Part shown: one piece after another, positions 1-7,379 of the stretch
Position numbering within the stretch: the stretch's first letter is position 1
How the letters are laid out: the number at the start of each line of letters is the position of its first letter
DNA from: Mesorhizobium sp.
Lineage (GTDB): Bacteria > Pseudomonadota > Alphaproteobacteria > Rhizobiales > Rhizobiaceae
Length of the DNA: 64,000 bases
NCBI GenBank assembly: GCA_004020315.1
Contig: SAQG01000009.1
Coordinates: 62,001 to 126,000, forward strand
Direction of reading: 5' to 3'
Notes under the pieces: model-generated
The model's database searches: none
What the model was told of the DNA's origin: nothing
The model's input: the letters and a program-made list of their open reading frames with translations, nothing else
Position numbers and translations under genes: made by a program

Positions 1-114
1 GACGGCGAGGCGCTGGCGCATGCCGGACGGGCGCTGGTCGAGGACCTGCGACAGGATCGTCTTATAGGCGCGGATCGCCTCTTCGGAGCCGGCTTCAGGT
101 GTCTTGTCGGCCAT
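1..114 (-). CDS. XRE-like helix-turn-helix regulator (N-terminal part)
   Basis: Partial gene running off the left edge; 38 codons are visible from an ATG at 114. The peptide begins MADKTPEAGSEEAIRAYK and continues with a TILSQVLDQRPSG stretch and RQRLA. This resembles the N-terminus of short XRE-like proteins that sit in rhizobial dihydroxyacetone-kinase loci; that resemblance is from memory, and the DNA-binding helix itself lies outside the window. It follows the enzyme I gene after only 8 bases on the same strand, so it is probably the next gene of the same operon. A role as local regulator is inference from position. Confidence 0.6.
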   Translation of the reverse strand, partial: MADKTPEAGSEEAIRAYKTILSQVLDQRPSGMRQRLAV

Positions 115-122
115 GCCGGAGC

Positions 123-1709
123 CTAGATTGCGACGTCCGCAATGGCCGCTTTGGCCATCGCGAGCTGGGCGGGAACCACGGAAAGGTCGCGCAGGCCTGC
201 CTCAAGCAGCGCTGGGATCGTCGCCGGATCGCCGCCGGCATCGCCGCACAGGCTAACCGGAATCCCTTGCGCCCGGCCGAAGACGGCAACCGAGGCGATC
301 AGCCGAAGCACGGCCGGGTGCTTGACCGAATTGAGATGCGCAACAGAGGCGTTGTCGCGAGCCGCCGCCATCACATACTGGGTGAGGTCGTTCGAGCCGA
401 TCGAGAAGAAAGCGACCTCGGCAAAAGCCTCCGGAGCGATCGCCACCGACGGCACCTCGACCATGATGCCGAGCGGCGGCATTTTTTGCGCGACGCCGCG
501 CGCGGCAAGCGCGGCCTGCTCTTCCGAGAACAGCGCGGCTGCTCGCCGATACTCGTCACTAACGGCGATCATCGGGAACATCACCTTGAGATTGCCATGC
601 ACGGCAGCGCGCAGCAGCGCCCGGATCTGCACCCGAAAAACCTCTGGTCTGGCCAGCGACAGCCTGATACCACGCAGGCCGAGAAACGGATTGCCCTCTT
701 CGACGGTGAAACCCGGCACCGGCTTGTCGCCGCCGGCGTCGACGGTGCGAATGGTCACCGGTTTGTCCCCGGCCCATTCGAGCACCTTGCGGTAGGCGCG
801 ATATTGCGTTTCCTCATCCGGCAGCGTCTTGCCGAACAGGAATTCGGTCCGCATCAGCCCGACGCCGTCGCAGGTCGAGACATCGATACTGTCGACATCG
901 GATGGATCGGCGATGTTGACCTGCACCCTCACCGCCGTGCCGGCTTTCGTCGCCGCCGGCCGGGCCAAAAAAGTTTCCGCCCTGTTGCGACGCGCCGCGA
1001 AAGACGACGACAACAGGCGGAACGCCTCGATCTCGGCCTTGGACGGCGCCAGCACGATGCCGCCGTGCTCGGCATCGAGCAGGGCGACGCCGGCAAGATC
1101 AGCCGGCGAAGCACCAAGCCCTACTACCATCGGCACGCCGCGCGAGCGCGCCAGCATGGCGACATGGCTGGCGGCACTGCCTGCTTTCAGCGCAATGCCG
1201 CCGCCGGAACTCCAGTCGGTTTCGAGGAAGCGCGTTGGCGCGATGTCCTCGCCATAGAAGATGGCTCCTGCCGGCGCGGCAGCCTCGCTGTCCGCGGTCA
1301 GAGCGCGCAGCACCTGGTCTCTGATATCGCGCATGTCGGCGGCGCGCGCCCGGAAATACTCCTGGTCTGAAGTCTCGTAGCCGGCGATCTCGGCGTCCAG
1401 CGCCTGCCGCCATGCCGCGTCGGCCGGCTGACCTGAGTCAATCGCCGCAAAGGCCGGGCCGGTCAGCACGTCGTCTTCCAGCATGGCGAGCTGGAATTCG
1501 AGAATGTCGGCGGCGTCGCCCTCGGTCGCTTCGATCAGCTTGGCAAGCCGGCCCGTCGCGGTGCCGATTGCCGTTTCGAGCGCGAGCCTCTCGTCAGCGG
1601 CGGTCGCCTTACGGTCGTAGCGCGCGAGAACCGGATCGAGGTTGAACAGCGGCCCTTCGGCATAGCCGGCCGAAGCCGAAATCCCCTGCAGCCTAAGCGG
1701 TTCGGGCAT
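123..1709 (-). CDS. ptsI: Phosphoenolpyruvate-protein phosphotransferase (PTS enzyme I)
   Basis: 528 residues, slightly shorter than the roughly 575 of enterobacterial enzyme I. It should take phosphate from PEP and pass it to HPr in the cytoplasm. The swivelling phosphohistidine domain is visible as AGSAASHVAMLARSRGVP with the likely active His at residue 182. The C-terminal PEP-binding barrel shows GVGLMRTEFLF, TVDAGGDKPVPG, NPFLGLRGIRLS, GSNDLTQYVMA and LCGDAGGDP. The ATG at 1709 is chosen because homology starts there; it overlaps the end of the HPr gene by 17 bases. A longer in-frame start at 1775 lies inside HPr and is unlikely. Together with DhaL, DhaM and HPr upstream it probably serves dihydroxyacetone phosphorylation, not a sugar permease. 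It could also feed other PTS branches of the cell. Confidence 0.93.
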   Translation of the reverse strand: MPEPLRLQGISASAGYAEGPLFNLDPVLARYDRKATAADERLALETAIGTATGRLAKLIEATEGDAADILEFQLAMLEDDVLTGPAFAAIDSGQPADAAWRQALDAEIAGYETSDQEYFRARAADMRDIRDQVLRALTADSEAAAPAGAIFYGEDIAPTRFLETDWSSGGGIALKAGSAASHVAMLARSRGVPMVVGLGASPADLAGVALLDAEHGGIVLAPSKAEIEAFRLLSSSFAARRNRAETFLARPAATKAGTAVRVQVNIADPSDVDSIDVSTCDGVGLMRTEFLFGKTLPDEETQYRAYRKVLEWAGDKPVTIRTVDAGGDKPVPGFTVEEGNPFLGLRGIRLSLARPEVFRVQIRALLRAAVHGNLKVMFPMIAVSDEYRRAAALFSEEQAALAARGVAQKMPPLGIMVEVPSVAIAPEAFAEVAFFSIGSNDLTQYVMAAARDNASVAHLNSVKHPAVLRLIASVAVFGRAQGIPVSLCGDAGGDPATIPALLEAGLRDLSVVPAQLAMAKAAIADVAI

Positions 1710-1995
1710 GGCCCACGCCCTCGTCGAAATCGCGCCGCACCAGCTCGACCAGCGCCCCAACCGCCTCGCCGGCACCGTCCCCCTTGGCTCGGATATGCAG
1801 GACCGTGCCTTTCGGCGCCTTGGCTGCCATCACCTTTACGATGCTCTTGGCGTCGAACCATGGGCCGTTGGCGGCAAGCGCCACTTCGACCTCGGCCGAA
1901 AATGTCTTGGCGAGCTTGGTGAACTTCACCGAAGGTCGCGCATGCAGGCCGACCTCATGGGTGATCAGGACGGTGGCTTCTGCGGATGCGGACAT
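1693..1995 (-). CDS. HPr-family phosphocarrier protein
   Basis: About 100 residues with the canonical HPr active-site signature GLHARPSVKFTKLA; the phosphorylated His is residue 18 from the ATG at 1995. A later segment FDAKSIVKVMAAKAPKG corresponds to the region of the regulatory serine in other HPr proteins. It shuttles phosphate from enzyme I to DhaM. The ATG at 1995 is preferred because AGGA lies about 11 bases upstream; an alternative ATG at 2016, directly abutting the dhaM stop, would add seven residues. In E. coli HPr-like and enzyme-I-like domains are fused to DhaM, whereas here they are separate genes in the same order. Confidence 0.92.
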   Translation of the reverse strand: MSASAEATVLITHEVGLHARPSVKFTKLAKTFSAEVEVALAANGPWFDAKSIVKVMAAKAPKGTVLHIRAKGDGAGEAVGALVELVRRDFDEGVGHARTA

Positions 1996-2016
1996 TGAGT
2001 CAAAATTCCTGTTCAT

Positions 2017-2406
2017 TCACGATGGCGACAATTCATGTGCCGTCGCCACCACTTCCCTGAGCGAAGCGCCGCCGGAAGCTTCGGTCGCTGCCATCACCGC
2101 GCCTTCGACGATCGGCGCATTGCAGACGATGATCTTGTGCGCGCGCGGCTCACCGATCATCTCGACCGCCATCTCGCTGTTGGTCTCGGCGCCGCCAAGA
2201 TCGACAAGTATGGCGACACCCGCCTCCGACCAGGCCTTGTCGATGGCGCCCATGATCGCCTCGACATTGGTCCCCAGCCCGCCATGGCCGTTTCCGCCGC
2301 ACCACGCAAGCGGCACTTCGTCGCCGACCATCTGGCGCACCATGTCGGCCGTGCCTTCGGCGACAAGCGGTGAATGCGATACGATGACGATGCCGACATT
2401 GCTCAT
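2017..2406 (-). CDS. dhaM: DhaM, EIIA-like phosphotransfer subunit of dihydroxyacetone kinase
   Basis: 129 residues with the mannose-type EIIA fold signature at the N-terminus, GIVIVSHSPLVAEGTADMV, in which His11 corresponds to the active histidine of E. coli DhaM. VALVDLGGAETN-like sequence (ILVDLGGAETNSEMA) and the VEGAVMAATEASGG stretch are also family-typical. It should receive phosphate from HPr and rephosphorylate the ADP bound in DhaL. Its start overlaps the dhaL stop by 4 bases, showing translational coupling. Only the single EIIA domain is present, in contrast to the three-domain E. coli protein. Confidence 0.93.
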   Translation of the reverse strand: MSNVGIVIVSHSPLVAEGTADMVRQMVGDEVPLAWCGGNGHGGLGTNVEAIMGAIDKAWSEAGVAILVDLGGAETNSEMAVEMIGEPRAHKIIVCNAPIVEGAVMAATEASGGASLREVVATAHELSPS

Positions 2407-3038
2407 GCTTGCCCCTCGATGCTTTCGACGACAGCCCGCACCAGAAGCGCGACTGAGCGCCCGCCGGCATCCATATGGCCGATCGAGCGGTCGCCGAGGA
2501 ACGAGGCGCGCCCGCGCAAGGCCTTCATCGGCACGGTGGCATCGGCAGCGCTGTCCGCGACATCGGCGATTTCCAATCCGGTCTTTCCCTGCAGCAGGGC
2601 GTCATGCACCGGCTGCAGCACGTCAAGCATGGTCTTTTGCCCGACCTGCGACTTCCCCCTGGCTGCCACCGCTTCGATTGCCTTGCCGAAAGCCGCCGTC
2701 AGACTGGCGCGATCCGGCTCTGCGGAAATCTCCTTACCGAGCGCCATAAACAGCGTCCCGAAGAGCGGTCCCGAAGCTCCGCCGACGGTCATCACCAGCT
2801 TGGTGCCGATCGCCTTCAGCGCCTCCGGCAGCGGCTTTGCCGCGAACGCCTCGGCCTCGGTGCGCACCGCCTCGAAGCCGCGCTTCATGTTCAGCCCATG
2901 GTCGCCGTCGCCGATCGCCTGGTCGAGCGCGGTCAGCTCGTCCGCGTGCGCTGCAATCGTGTCGGCGGTGGCTGATATCAGCGTCTTCAGGTCAACCTTG
3001 TCCATCGTCCCAGTCTTGTCCAGCGTCTCAGTGCTCAT
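2403..3038 (-). CDS. dhaL: DhaL, nucleotide-binding subunit of PEP-dependent dihydroxyacetone kinase
   Basis: 211 residues. The Mg-ADP-binding motif DQAIGDGDHGLNMKRGFEAV is visible with Asp39, Asp44 and Asp46. GGASGPLFGTLFMALGK and the C-terminal RGRASFLGDRSIGHMDAGG are the expected DhaL loops. DhaL carries the bound ADP/ATP that phosphorylates dihydroxyacetone held by DhaK. The start overlaps the stop of the upstream ABC ATPase by 4 bases; an internal Met12 is an alternative start. No dhaK is seen in the window; it may lie beyond the left edge after the XRE-like gene, which is inference. Confidence 0.93.
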   Translation of the reverse strand: MSTETLDKTGTMDKVDLKTLISATADTIAAHADELTALDQAIGDGDHGLNMKRGFEAVRTEAEAFAAKPLPEALKAIGTKLVMTVGGASGPLFGTLFMALGKEISAEPDRASLTAAFGKAIEAVAARGKSQVGQKTMLDVLQPVHDALLQGKTGLEIADVADSAADATVPMKALRGRASFLGDRSIGHMDAGGRSVALLVRAVVESIEGQA

Positions 3039-4054
3039 CGGTTTGCAATCCTGTTGCCGGCCTGGTCGAAGAACAGCGGCGCCCGGTAGCGGATAATCAC
3101 CTTGTCGCCCTTTTCCAATTGCGTGTCGGGATCGGTCAGCGTCACCAGCTTTTTGGTTCCCACCGTCACATGCAGGTGGTTCTGGTCGCCCAGATGTTCG
3201 ACCCAGTCAACAACGCCGTCGGCATGCCCGTTCGATGCCTTGCCGATCGACAGATGTTCTGTACGCGCGCCGATCGTTTTGGTTCCCGCCGGCATGTCGC
3301 CATCGGGCAGCAGCCCGGTCGGCAACAGATTGATGGCCGGCTGACCGAGCCTTGCGGCGACATGAAGGTTTGCCGGCTCGGAATAGATCGTCCGCGGCGT
3401 GCCGATCTGCACCAGAACGCCATCGGCGAGAATGCCGATGCGATCGGCCATGGTCATCGCCTCGATCTGGTCATGCGTGACATAGAGCATGGTGGCGCCG
3501 AGCTCGGCCTGGATGCGCTTCAGCTCGAGCCGGAGCTCGGCGCGCAGCTTGGCGTCAAGCGACGACAGAGGCTCGTCCATCAGGTAGATCGAAGGCTTGC
3601 GCACCAGGGCGCGGCCGATGGCGACGCGCTGCATTTCGCCGCCGGAAAGTTTGGTGGAGCGGTTGTTCAGCTTGTGGTGGATGCGCACCATCTTGGCCAC
3701 ATCCTCGACGCGGCGGCGCACCGCGTCCTCGCTCAGCCGCCGCGCTGGCGAGCGCAGCGGAAAGGCGAGGTTGTCGTAGACCGACAGATGCGGATAGAGC
3801 GAATATTGCTGGAAGACAAAGGCGGTGTCGCGCTCGGCCGGCGACAACATTGTTGCATCGCGGCCGCCGATATGGATTGAGCCGGTATCCGGCCGTTCTA
3901 ACCCAGCGATAAGTCGAAGCGTCGTCGTCTTGCCGGCCCCGGTCGGGCCGAGCAGCACGACGAATTCGCCATCGGCGACGTGGAGATCGAGAGTGTCCAC
4001 CGCGACATGCTCGCCGAAGGCTTTGCTCACGCCTTTGATGTGCACATCAGCCAT
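3035..4054 (-). CDS. ABC transporter ATP-binding protein (CUT1/MalK-like)
   Basis: 339 residues starting at MADVHIKGVSKAFGEH. Walker A is GPTGAGKTTTLR (about 36 to 47), the signature is LSGGEMQRVAIGRAL, Walker B is YLMDEPLSSLD, and the switch His is in VTHDQIEAM. The C-terminal 110 residues form a TOBE-type regulatory domain. The ATG at 4054 is chosen because AAGGA sits 9 to 13 bases upstream; the longer frame to 4084 lacks homology. It overlaps the preceding ATPase gene by 8 bases and dhaL by 4. A second, different ATPase lies directly upstream, so the transporter probably uses a heterodimeric motor as in rhizobial glycerol transporters of the GlpST type. Confidence 0.93.
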   Translation of the reverse strand: MADVHIKGVSKAFGEHVAVDTLDLHVADGEFVVLLGPTGAGKTTTLRLIAGLERPDTGSIHIGGRDATMLSPAERDTAFVFQQYSLYPHLSVYDNLAFPLRSPARRLSEDAVRRRVEDVAKMVRIHHKLNNRSTKLSGGEMQRVAIGRALVRKPSIYLMDEPLSSLDAKLRAELRLELKRIQAELGATMLYVTHDQIEAMTMADRIGILADGVLVQIGTPRTIYSEPANLHVAARLGQPAINLLPTGLLPDGDMPAGTKTIGARTEHLSIGKASNGHADGVVDWVEHLGDQNHLHVTVGTKKLVTLTDPDTQLEKGDKVIIRYRAPLFFDQAGNRIANR

Positions 4055-5159
4055 GCTGCGCTCTTCCTTGGGACACCCCGTCATGGATTGCGGTTCTCAC
4101 CGCCCGGCCGGAGCTCTTCTCGAACAGCGACAGCCGGGCGCTGCTCAAGGAAAGACCGACATGGTCGCCCGGATTGAGCCGGATTTCGGCCGGCACCCGC
4201 GCCTTGATGATGCCGTCTGACGTCTCCACCGCGACGATCTGCGTGGTGCCGAGATATTCGGTGCCATAGATGGCGCCGCGCAGCTTCGAGCCGTCGTCGA
4301 AGCGGATGTGTTCCGGCCGGATGCCGAGCGCCATGTCGGCCGGCGCGATATCCTCGCGCACCTCCGGCACCGCCACCTTGGCACCTTGCACCACGATCTC
4401 CCTGGCGCCCTTTGAAAGCCCGCCGCCGAAGCCGAGGAAATTCATCGGCGGCGAGCCGATGAAATCGGCGACGAACATCGTCGCCGGCCGGTCGTAGATT
4501 TCGCGTGGCGTACCGAACTGCTCGATGACGCCGTGATTCATCACCGCGATCTTGTCGGCCATCGACATCGCTTCCATCTGGTCGTGTGTCACGTAGACGG
4601 TGGTGGCGTGGATGCGATTGTGCAGTTCGCGCAGCTCGTGGACCATGAGGTCGCGGAATTCGGTGTCGAGCGTGCCCAGCGGCTCGTCCATCAGAAAGCA
4701 TTTTGGCCGCCGCACGATGGCGCGGCCGAGCGCAACGCGCTGGCGGTCGCCGCCGGCCAGGCCGGAGACCGATTTGTTGAGCAGATGGTCGATGCGCAAC
4801 AGCTTCGCCGTCTCTTCCACTCTGGTGCGGATTTCCGCGCCGGGCATGCCTTGCGCCAGCAGCGGGAAGCCGATGTTCTTTCTCACATTCATATGCGGAT
4901 AGAGCGCGAACAGCTGGAATACGAAGGCGATGTCGCGCTCACGGGCACGCCGCATGGTGACGTCCTCGCCACCGAGCAGGATTTTGCCGCCGGTCGGCAG
5001 TTCGAGCCCGGCGATCATGCGCAACGTTGTCGTCTTGCCGCAACCAGACGGCCCGAGCATGACGAAGAACTCGCCATGTCCGACGACGAAGTTGGAATCC
5101 TGCACGGCGACGAAATCGCCGAATGCCTTTCTCAGATGCTCGACCCTGATTTCAGCCAT
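4047..5159 (-). CDS. ABC transporter ATP-binding protein (CUT1/MalK-like)
   Basis: 370 residues starting MAEIRVEHLRKAFGDFVAVQ. Walker A is GPSGCGKTTTLRMIAGLE (about 36 to 53), Walker B is CFLMDEPLGTLD, the switch region is VTHDQMEAMSMADK, and a TOBE-like domain follows. The signature motif reads VSGLAGGDRQRVALGRA, with LAGGD in place of the usual LSGGQ, so one of the two composite ATP sites in a heterodimer with the next gene product may be less active; that is inference. It lies 3 bases after the small membrane protein gene and overlaps the following ATPase gene. Confidence 0.93.
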   Translation of the reverse strand: MAEIRVEHLRKAFGDFVAVQDSNFVVGHGEFFVMLGPSGCGKTTTLRMIAGLELPTGGKILLGGEDVTMRRARERDIAFVFQLFALYPHMNVRKNIGFPLLAQGMPGAEIRTRVEETAKLLRIDHLLNKSVSGLAGGDRQRVALGRAIVRRPKCFLMDEPLGTLDTEFRDLMVHELRELHNRIHATTVYVTHDQMEAMSMADKIAVMNHGVIEQFGTPREIYDRPATMFVADFIGSPPMNFLGFGGGLSKGAREIVVQGAKVAVPEVREDIAPADMALGIRPEHIRFDDGSKLRGAIYGTEYLGTTQIVAVETSDGIIKARVPAEIRLNPGDHVGLSLSSARLSLFEKSSGRAVRTAIHDGVSQGRAQHG

Positions 5160-5162
5160 CGT

Positions 5163-5363
5163 CTACTCCGGAAACTTCGAGACGATGATGAACATCGCCG
5201 TGCCGGCAAGCATGGTGATGAAGGAATAAGTGTAAAGCGACAGCGCGAAGGGTTGGAACAGCATCAGGAAGCCGATGGCGATGATCGCCGTGGCGATATT
5301 CTCCATCAGCCCGCGCCTCGCCCAGACGGGCCAGCGCGATTTGCGTTTTGCGGTCAGGCTCAT
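5163..5363 (-). CDS. 66-residue two-helix membrane protein of the ABC operon
   Basis: The 66-residue product starts MSLTAKRKSRWPVWARRG, has a basic amphipathic N-terminus, then two hydrophobic segments at about 20 to 40 (MENIATAIIAIGFLMLF) and 44 to 62 (LYTYSFITMLAGTAMFIIV), ending in SKFPE. It starts by a 4-base overlap with the upstream permease and ends 3 bases before the ATPase gene, so it is almost certainly translated. I do not assign a function. Small membrane proteins also occur at this position in rhizobial polyol ABC operons (DUF2160/GlpU), but this sequence is shorter and not clearly that family. It might help assemble or regulate the transporter. Confidence 0.8.
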   Translation of the reverse strand: MSLTAKRKSRWPVWARRGLMENIATAIIAIGFLMLFQPFALSLYTYSFITMLAGTAMFIIVSKFPE

Positions 5364-6310
5364 TTGCGCACCGCGCCGAAGGTGATGCCGCGCAGCAATT
5401 GCTTGCGAAGCAGGATGGTGAACACCAGGATCGGCACCAGGAAGATCGTTGTGCCTGCGGCGACCGCCGGCCAGTCCTGGCCGCCTTCGCCAATGATGGT
5501 CGGAATGAAAGGCGGTGCGGTCTGCGCTGTCCCCGAGGTCAGCAGTGCTGCGAACGCATATTCGTTCCAGGCGAAGATCAGGCAGAAGATGGCGGTCGCG
5601 GCAATGCCAGTGGTCGCCTGCGGCAGCACGGTGCGCCAGAACGCCTGCAGCCGCGTATAGCCGTCGATCATCGCCGCTTCCTCGTACTCGCGCGGGATCT
5701 CGTCGATGAAGCCCTTCAGCAGCCACACTGCCAGCGACACGTTGACCGCCGTGTAGAGCAGGATCATGCCGAGTGCGGTGTCCGACAGGCCAAGCTCGCG
5801 ATACATCAGGTAGATCGGGATGGCGACCGCGATCGGCGGCATCATCCGCGTCGACAGGATGAAGAACAGAAGGTCGTCGGCCAGCGGCACCTTGAAGCGC
5901 GAGAAGCCATAGGCCGACAGCGTGCCGAGGAAGACAGCGCAGAAGGTCGAGCCGAAGGCGATGATCAGCGAATTGACGAAGCGCGGCATGAAGTTGGACG
6001 GGCCGGCGATCACCATGTTGCGCTTGCGCACTGTCTCGTCGCAGACGCCCGTCGCCGGTCCCAGCGAGTTGATGTATTCCGGCGTCTGCCGCGTCCGGGT
6101 CGAAAACAAATTGCAGTAGCCCTCGAGGCTCGGCTGGAACAGGATCTTCGGCGGATAGGCGATCGAGTCCGGCGGTGTCTTGAAGCTGGTGGCGAATATC
6201 CACAGCAGCGGCACGATCGAGATCAGCGCGTAAAGCACGATGATCGTGCCGGCGACGCGCTTCGACGTGGCCGAGGGGGCGACTACCGAATGGGCTGACG
6301 TCAGGCTCAT
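5360..6310 (-). CDS. ABC transporter permease (MalG-like, CUT1)
   Basis: 316 residues with about six transmembrane helices. The first spans roughly 20 to 42 (GTIIVLYALISIVPLLWIFATS), and the conserved ATPase-contact EAA loop is EEAAMIDGYTRLQAFWRTVLPQ. A large periplasmic segment with TRTRQTPEYINSLGP follows the first helix. It should form the inner-membrane pore with the upstream permease. Its start overlaps the stop of that permease gene by 4 bases and its own stop overlaps the small membrane protein start. The length and loop position fit carbohydrate importers that deliver a small polyol or sugar. Confidence 0.92.
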   Translation of the reverse strand: MSLTSAHSVVAPSATSKRVAGTIIVLYALISIVPLLWIFATSFKTPPDSIAYPPKILFQPSLEGYCNLFSTRTRQTPEYINSLGPATGVCDETVRKRNMVIAGPSNFMPRFVNSLIIAFGSTFCAVFLGTLSAYGFSRFKVPLADDLLFFILSTRMMPPIAVAIPIYLMYRELGLSDTALGMILLYTAVNVSLAVWLLKGFIDEIPREYEEAAMIDGYTRLQAFWRTVLPQATTGIAATAIFCLIFAWNEYAFAALLTSGTAQTAPPFIPTIIGEGGQDWPAVAAGTTIFLVPILVFTILLRKQLLRGITFGAVRK

Positions 6311-7254
6311 CTCTGCTTCACCTTGTTGAGCGCCTTGACATAGATGTTGGCGAGCCCGAACACCGCGACGAACAGGATGATGGCGAAGGCCGAGGAATAA
6401 CCCGTCCGCCAGCTTTCGAAGGCCTGCCGCTTCAGCGTGATCGAGGCGACCTCGGTAGTCGATCCCGGTCCGCCGCCGGTGAGCAGGTTGACCATGTCGA
6501 ACATCTTGAAGTTCTCGATGCCGCGGAACAGCACCGCCAGCATGATGAAGGGCAGCGCCATCGGCAGCGTAATCGACCAGAACTGCCGCCAGTTGGAAGC
6601 ACGGTCGACCTCGGCTGCTTCATAGATGTATTCGGGAATCGAGCGCAGGCCGGCGAGGCAGATCAGCATCACGTAAGGCGTCCACATCCAGGTGTCGACG
6701 ATGACGATCGACCACGGCGCCAGCGACACGTTGGAGAGCATGCCGATCTGCGTTGCCGGAATGCCGGTGACGAACGAGATGGCATAGGCGAACAGGCCGA
6801 TCTGCGGCTCGTAGAGGAAGCGCCAGAAATTGCCGACAACTGCCGGCGACAGCATCATCGGCACTAGGATGATGGTCGTCCAGAAGGCGTGGCCGCGGAA
6901 CTTGCGGTCGATCAGCCAGGCCAGCGTGAAGCCGATCAGCGTCTGCAGCAGGATGGTCCAGAACACGAAATGCGCCGTCGTCTGCATGGCGATCCAGATG
7001 TCCTGGTCGCCGAGGATGCGCTTGTAGTTGGCAAGGCCGACATTCCTGACCACCTCGTTGGGGCGGTTGGCGCGATAATTGGTGAAGGAAAGGTAGATCG
7101 CCCAGAACAGCGGGAAGATGTTGATGGCGAGAAGCAACAGGATCGTCGGCGAGATGAACAGCCAGGCGAGGCCTTTGTCGCTGATGCCCCGGACCTTGCG
7201 GGCCAACGGCTCAGGCGTAGCCCGGGCAACGCTGTCCGCAGTCCGATTGAGCAT
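6307..7254 (-). CDS. ABC transporter permease (MalF-like, CUT1)
   Basis: 315 residues from the ATG at 7254 (MLNRTADSVARATPEPLARK). The first membrane helix is LAWLFISPTILLLLAINIFPLFWAIY. The EAA loop is EAAEVDRASNWRQFWSITLPMALP. The longer frame to 7332 would begin inside the perfect hairpin at 7309 to 7340 and shows no family-like sequence, which is why the shorter start is preferred; its ribosome binding site is weak, so the start is not certain. It is separated from the binding-protein gene by 125 bases that contain the hairpin, and overlaps the next permease gene by 4 bases. Confidence 0.9.
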   Translation of the reverse strand: MLNRTADSVARATPEPLARKVRGISDKGLAWLFISPTILLLLAINIFPLFWAIYLSFTNYRANRPNEVVRNVGLANYKRILGDQDIWIAMQTTAHFVFWTILLQTLIGFTLAWLIDRKFRGHAFWTTIILVPMMLSPAVVGNFWRFLYEPQIGLFAYAISFVTGIPATQIGMLSNVSLAPWSIVIVDTWMWTPYVMLICLAGLRSIPEYIYEAAEVDRASNWRQFWSITLPMALPFIMLAVLFRGIENFKMFDMVNLLTGGGPGSTTEVASITLKRQAFESWRTGYSSAFAIILFVAVFGLANIYVKALNKVKQR

Positions 7255-7308
7255 GGTCAGTCCCGCTTCGGTCACTTGGATCGTCTCGACAATGGAATTT
7301 ATCTGAAC

Positions 7309-7340
7309 CGTGTCCCGTGCCAAGGGCGGCACGGGACACG
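7309..7340 (-). promoter_or_regulatory. Perfect 13-bp hairpin between binding-protein and permease genes
   Basis: Arms CGTGTCCCGTGCC (7309 to 7321) and its exact complement GGCACGGGACACG (7328 to 7340) enclose a 6-base loop. No U-run follows on the leftward transcript, so it is not a classical terminator. Such hairpins after binding-protein genes, as in malE-malF, stabilise the upstream mRNA against 3' exonucleases and give more binding protein than permease; that role here is inference. Confidence 0.8.
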
Positions 7341-7379
7341 CGGTCGTGGCTCGGGAGGAGCCGGTTTACATCTGCCCAA

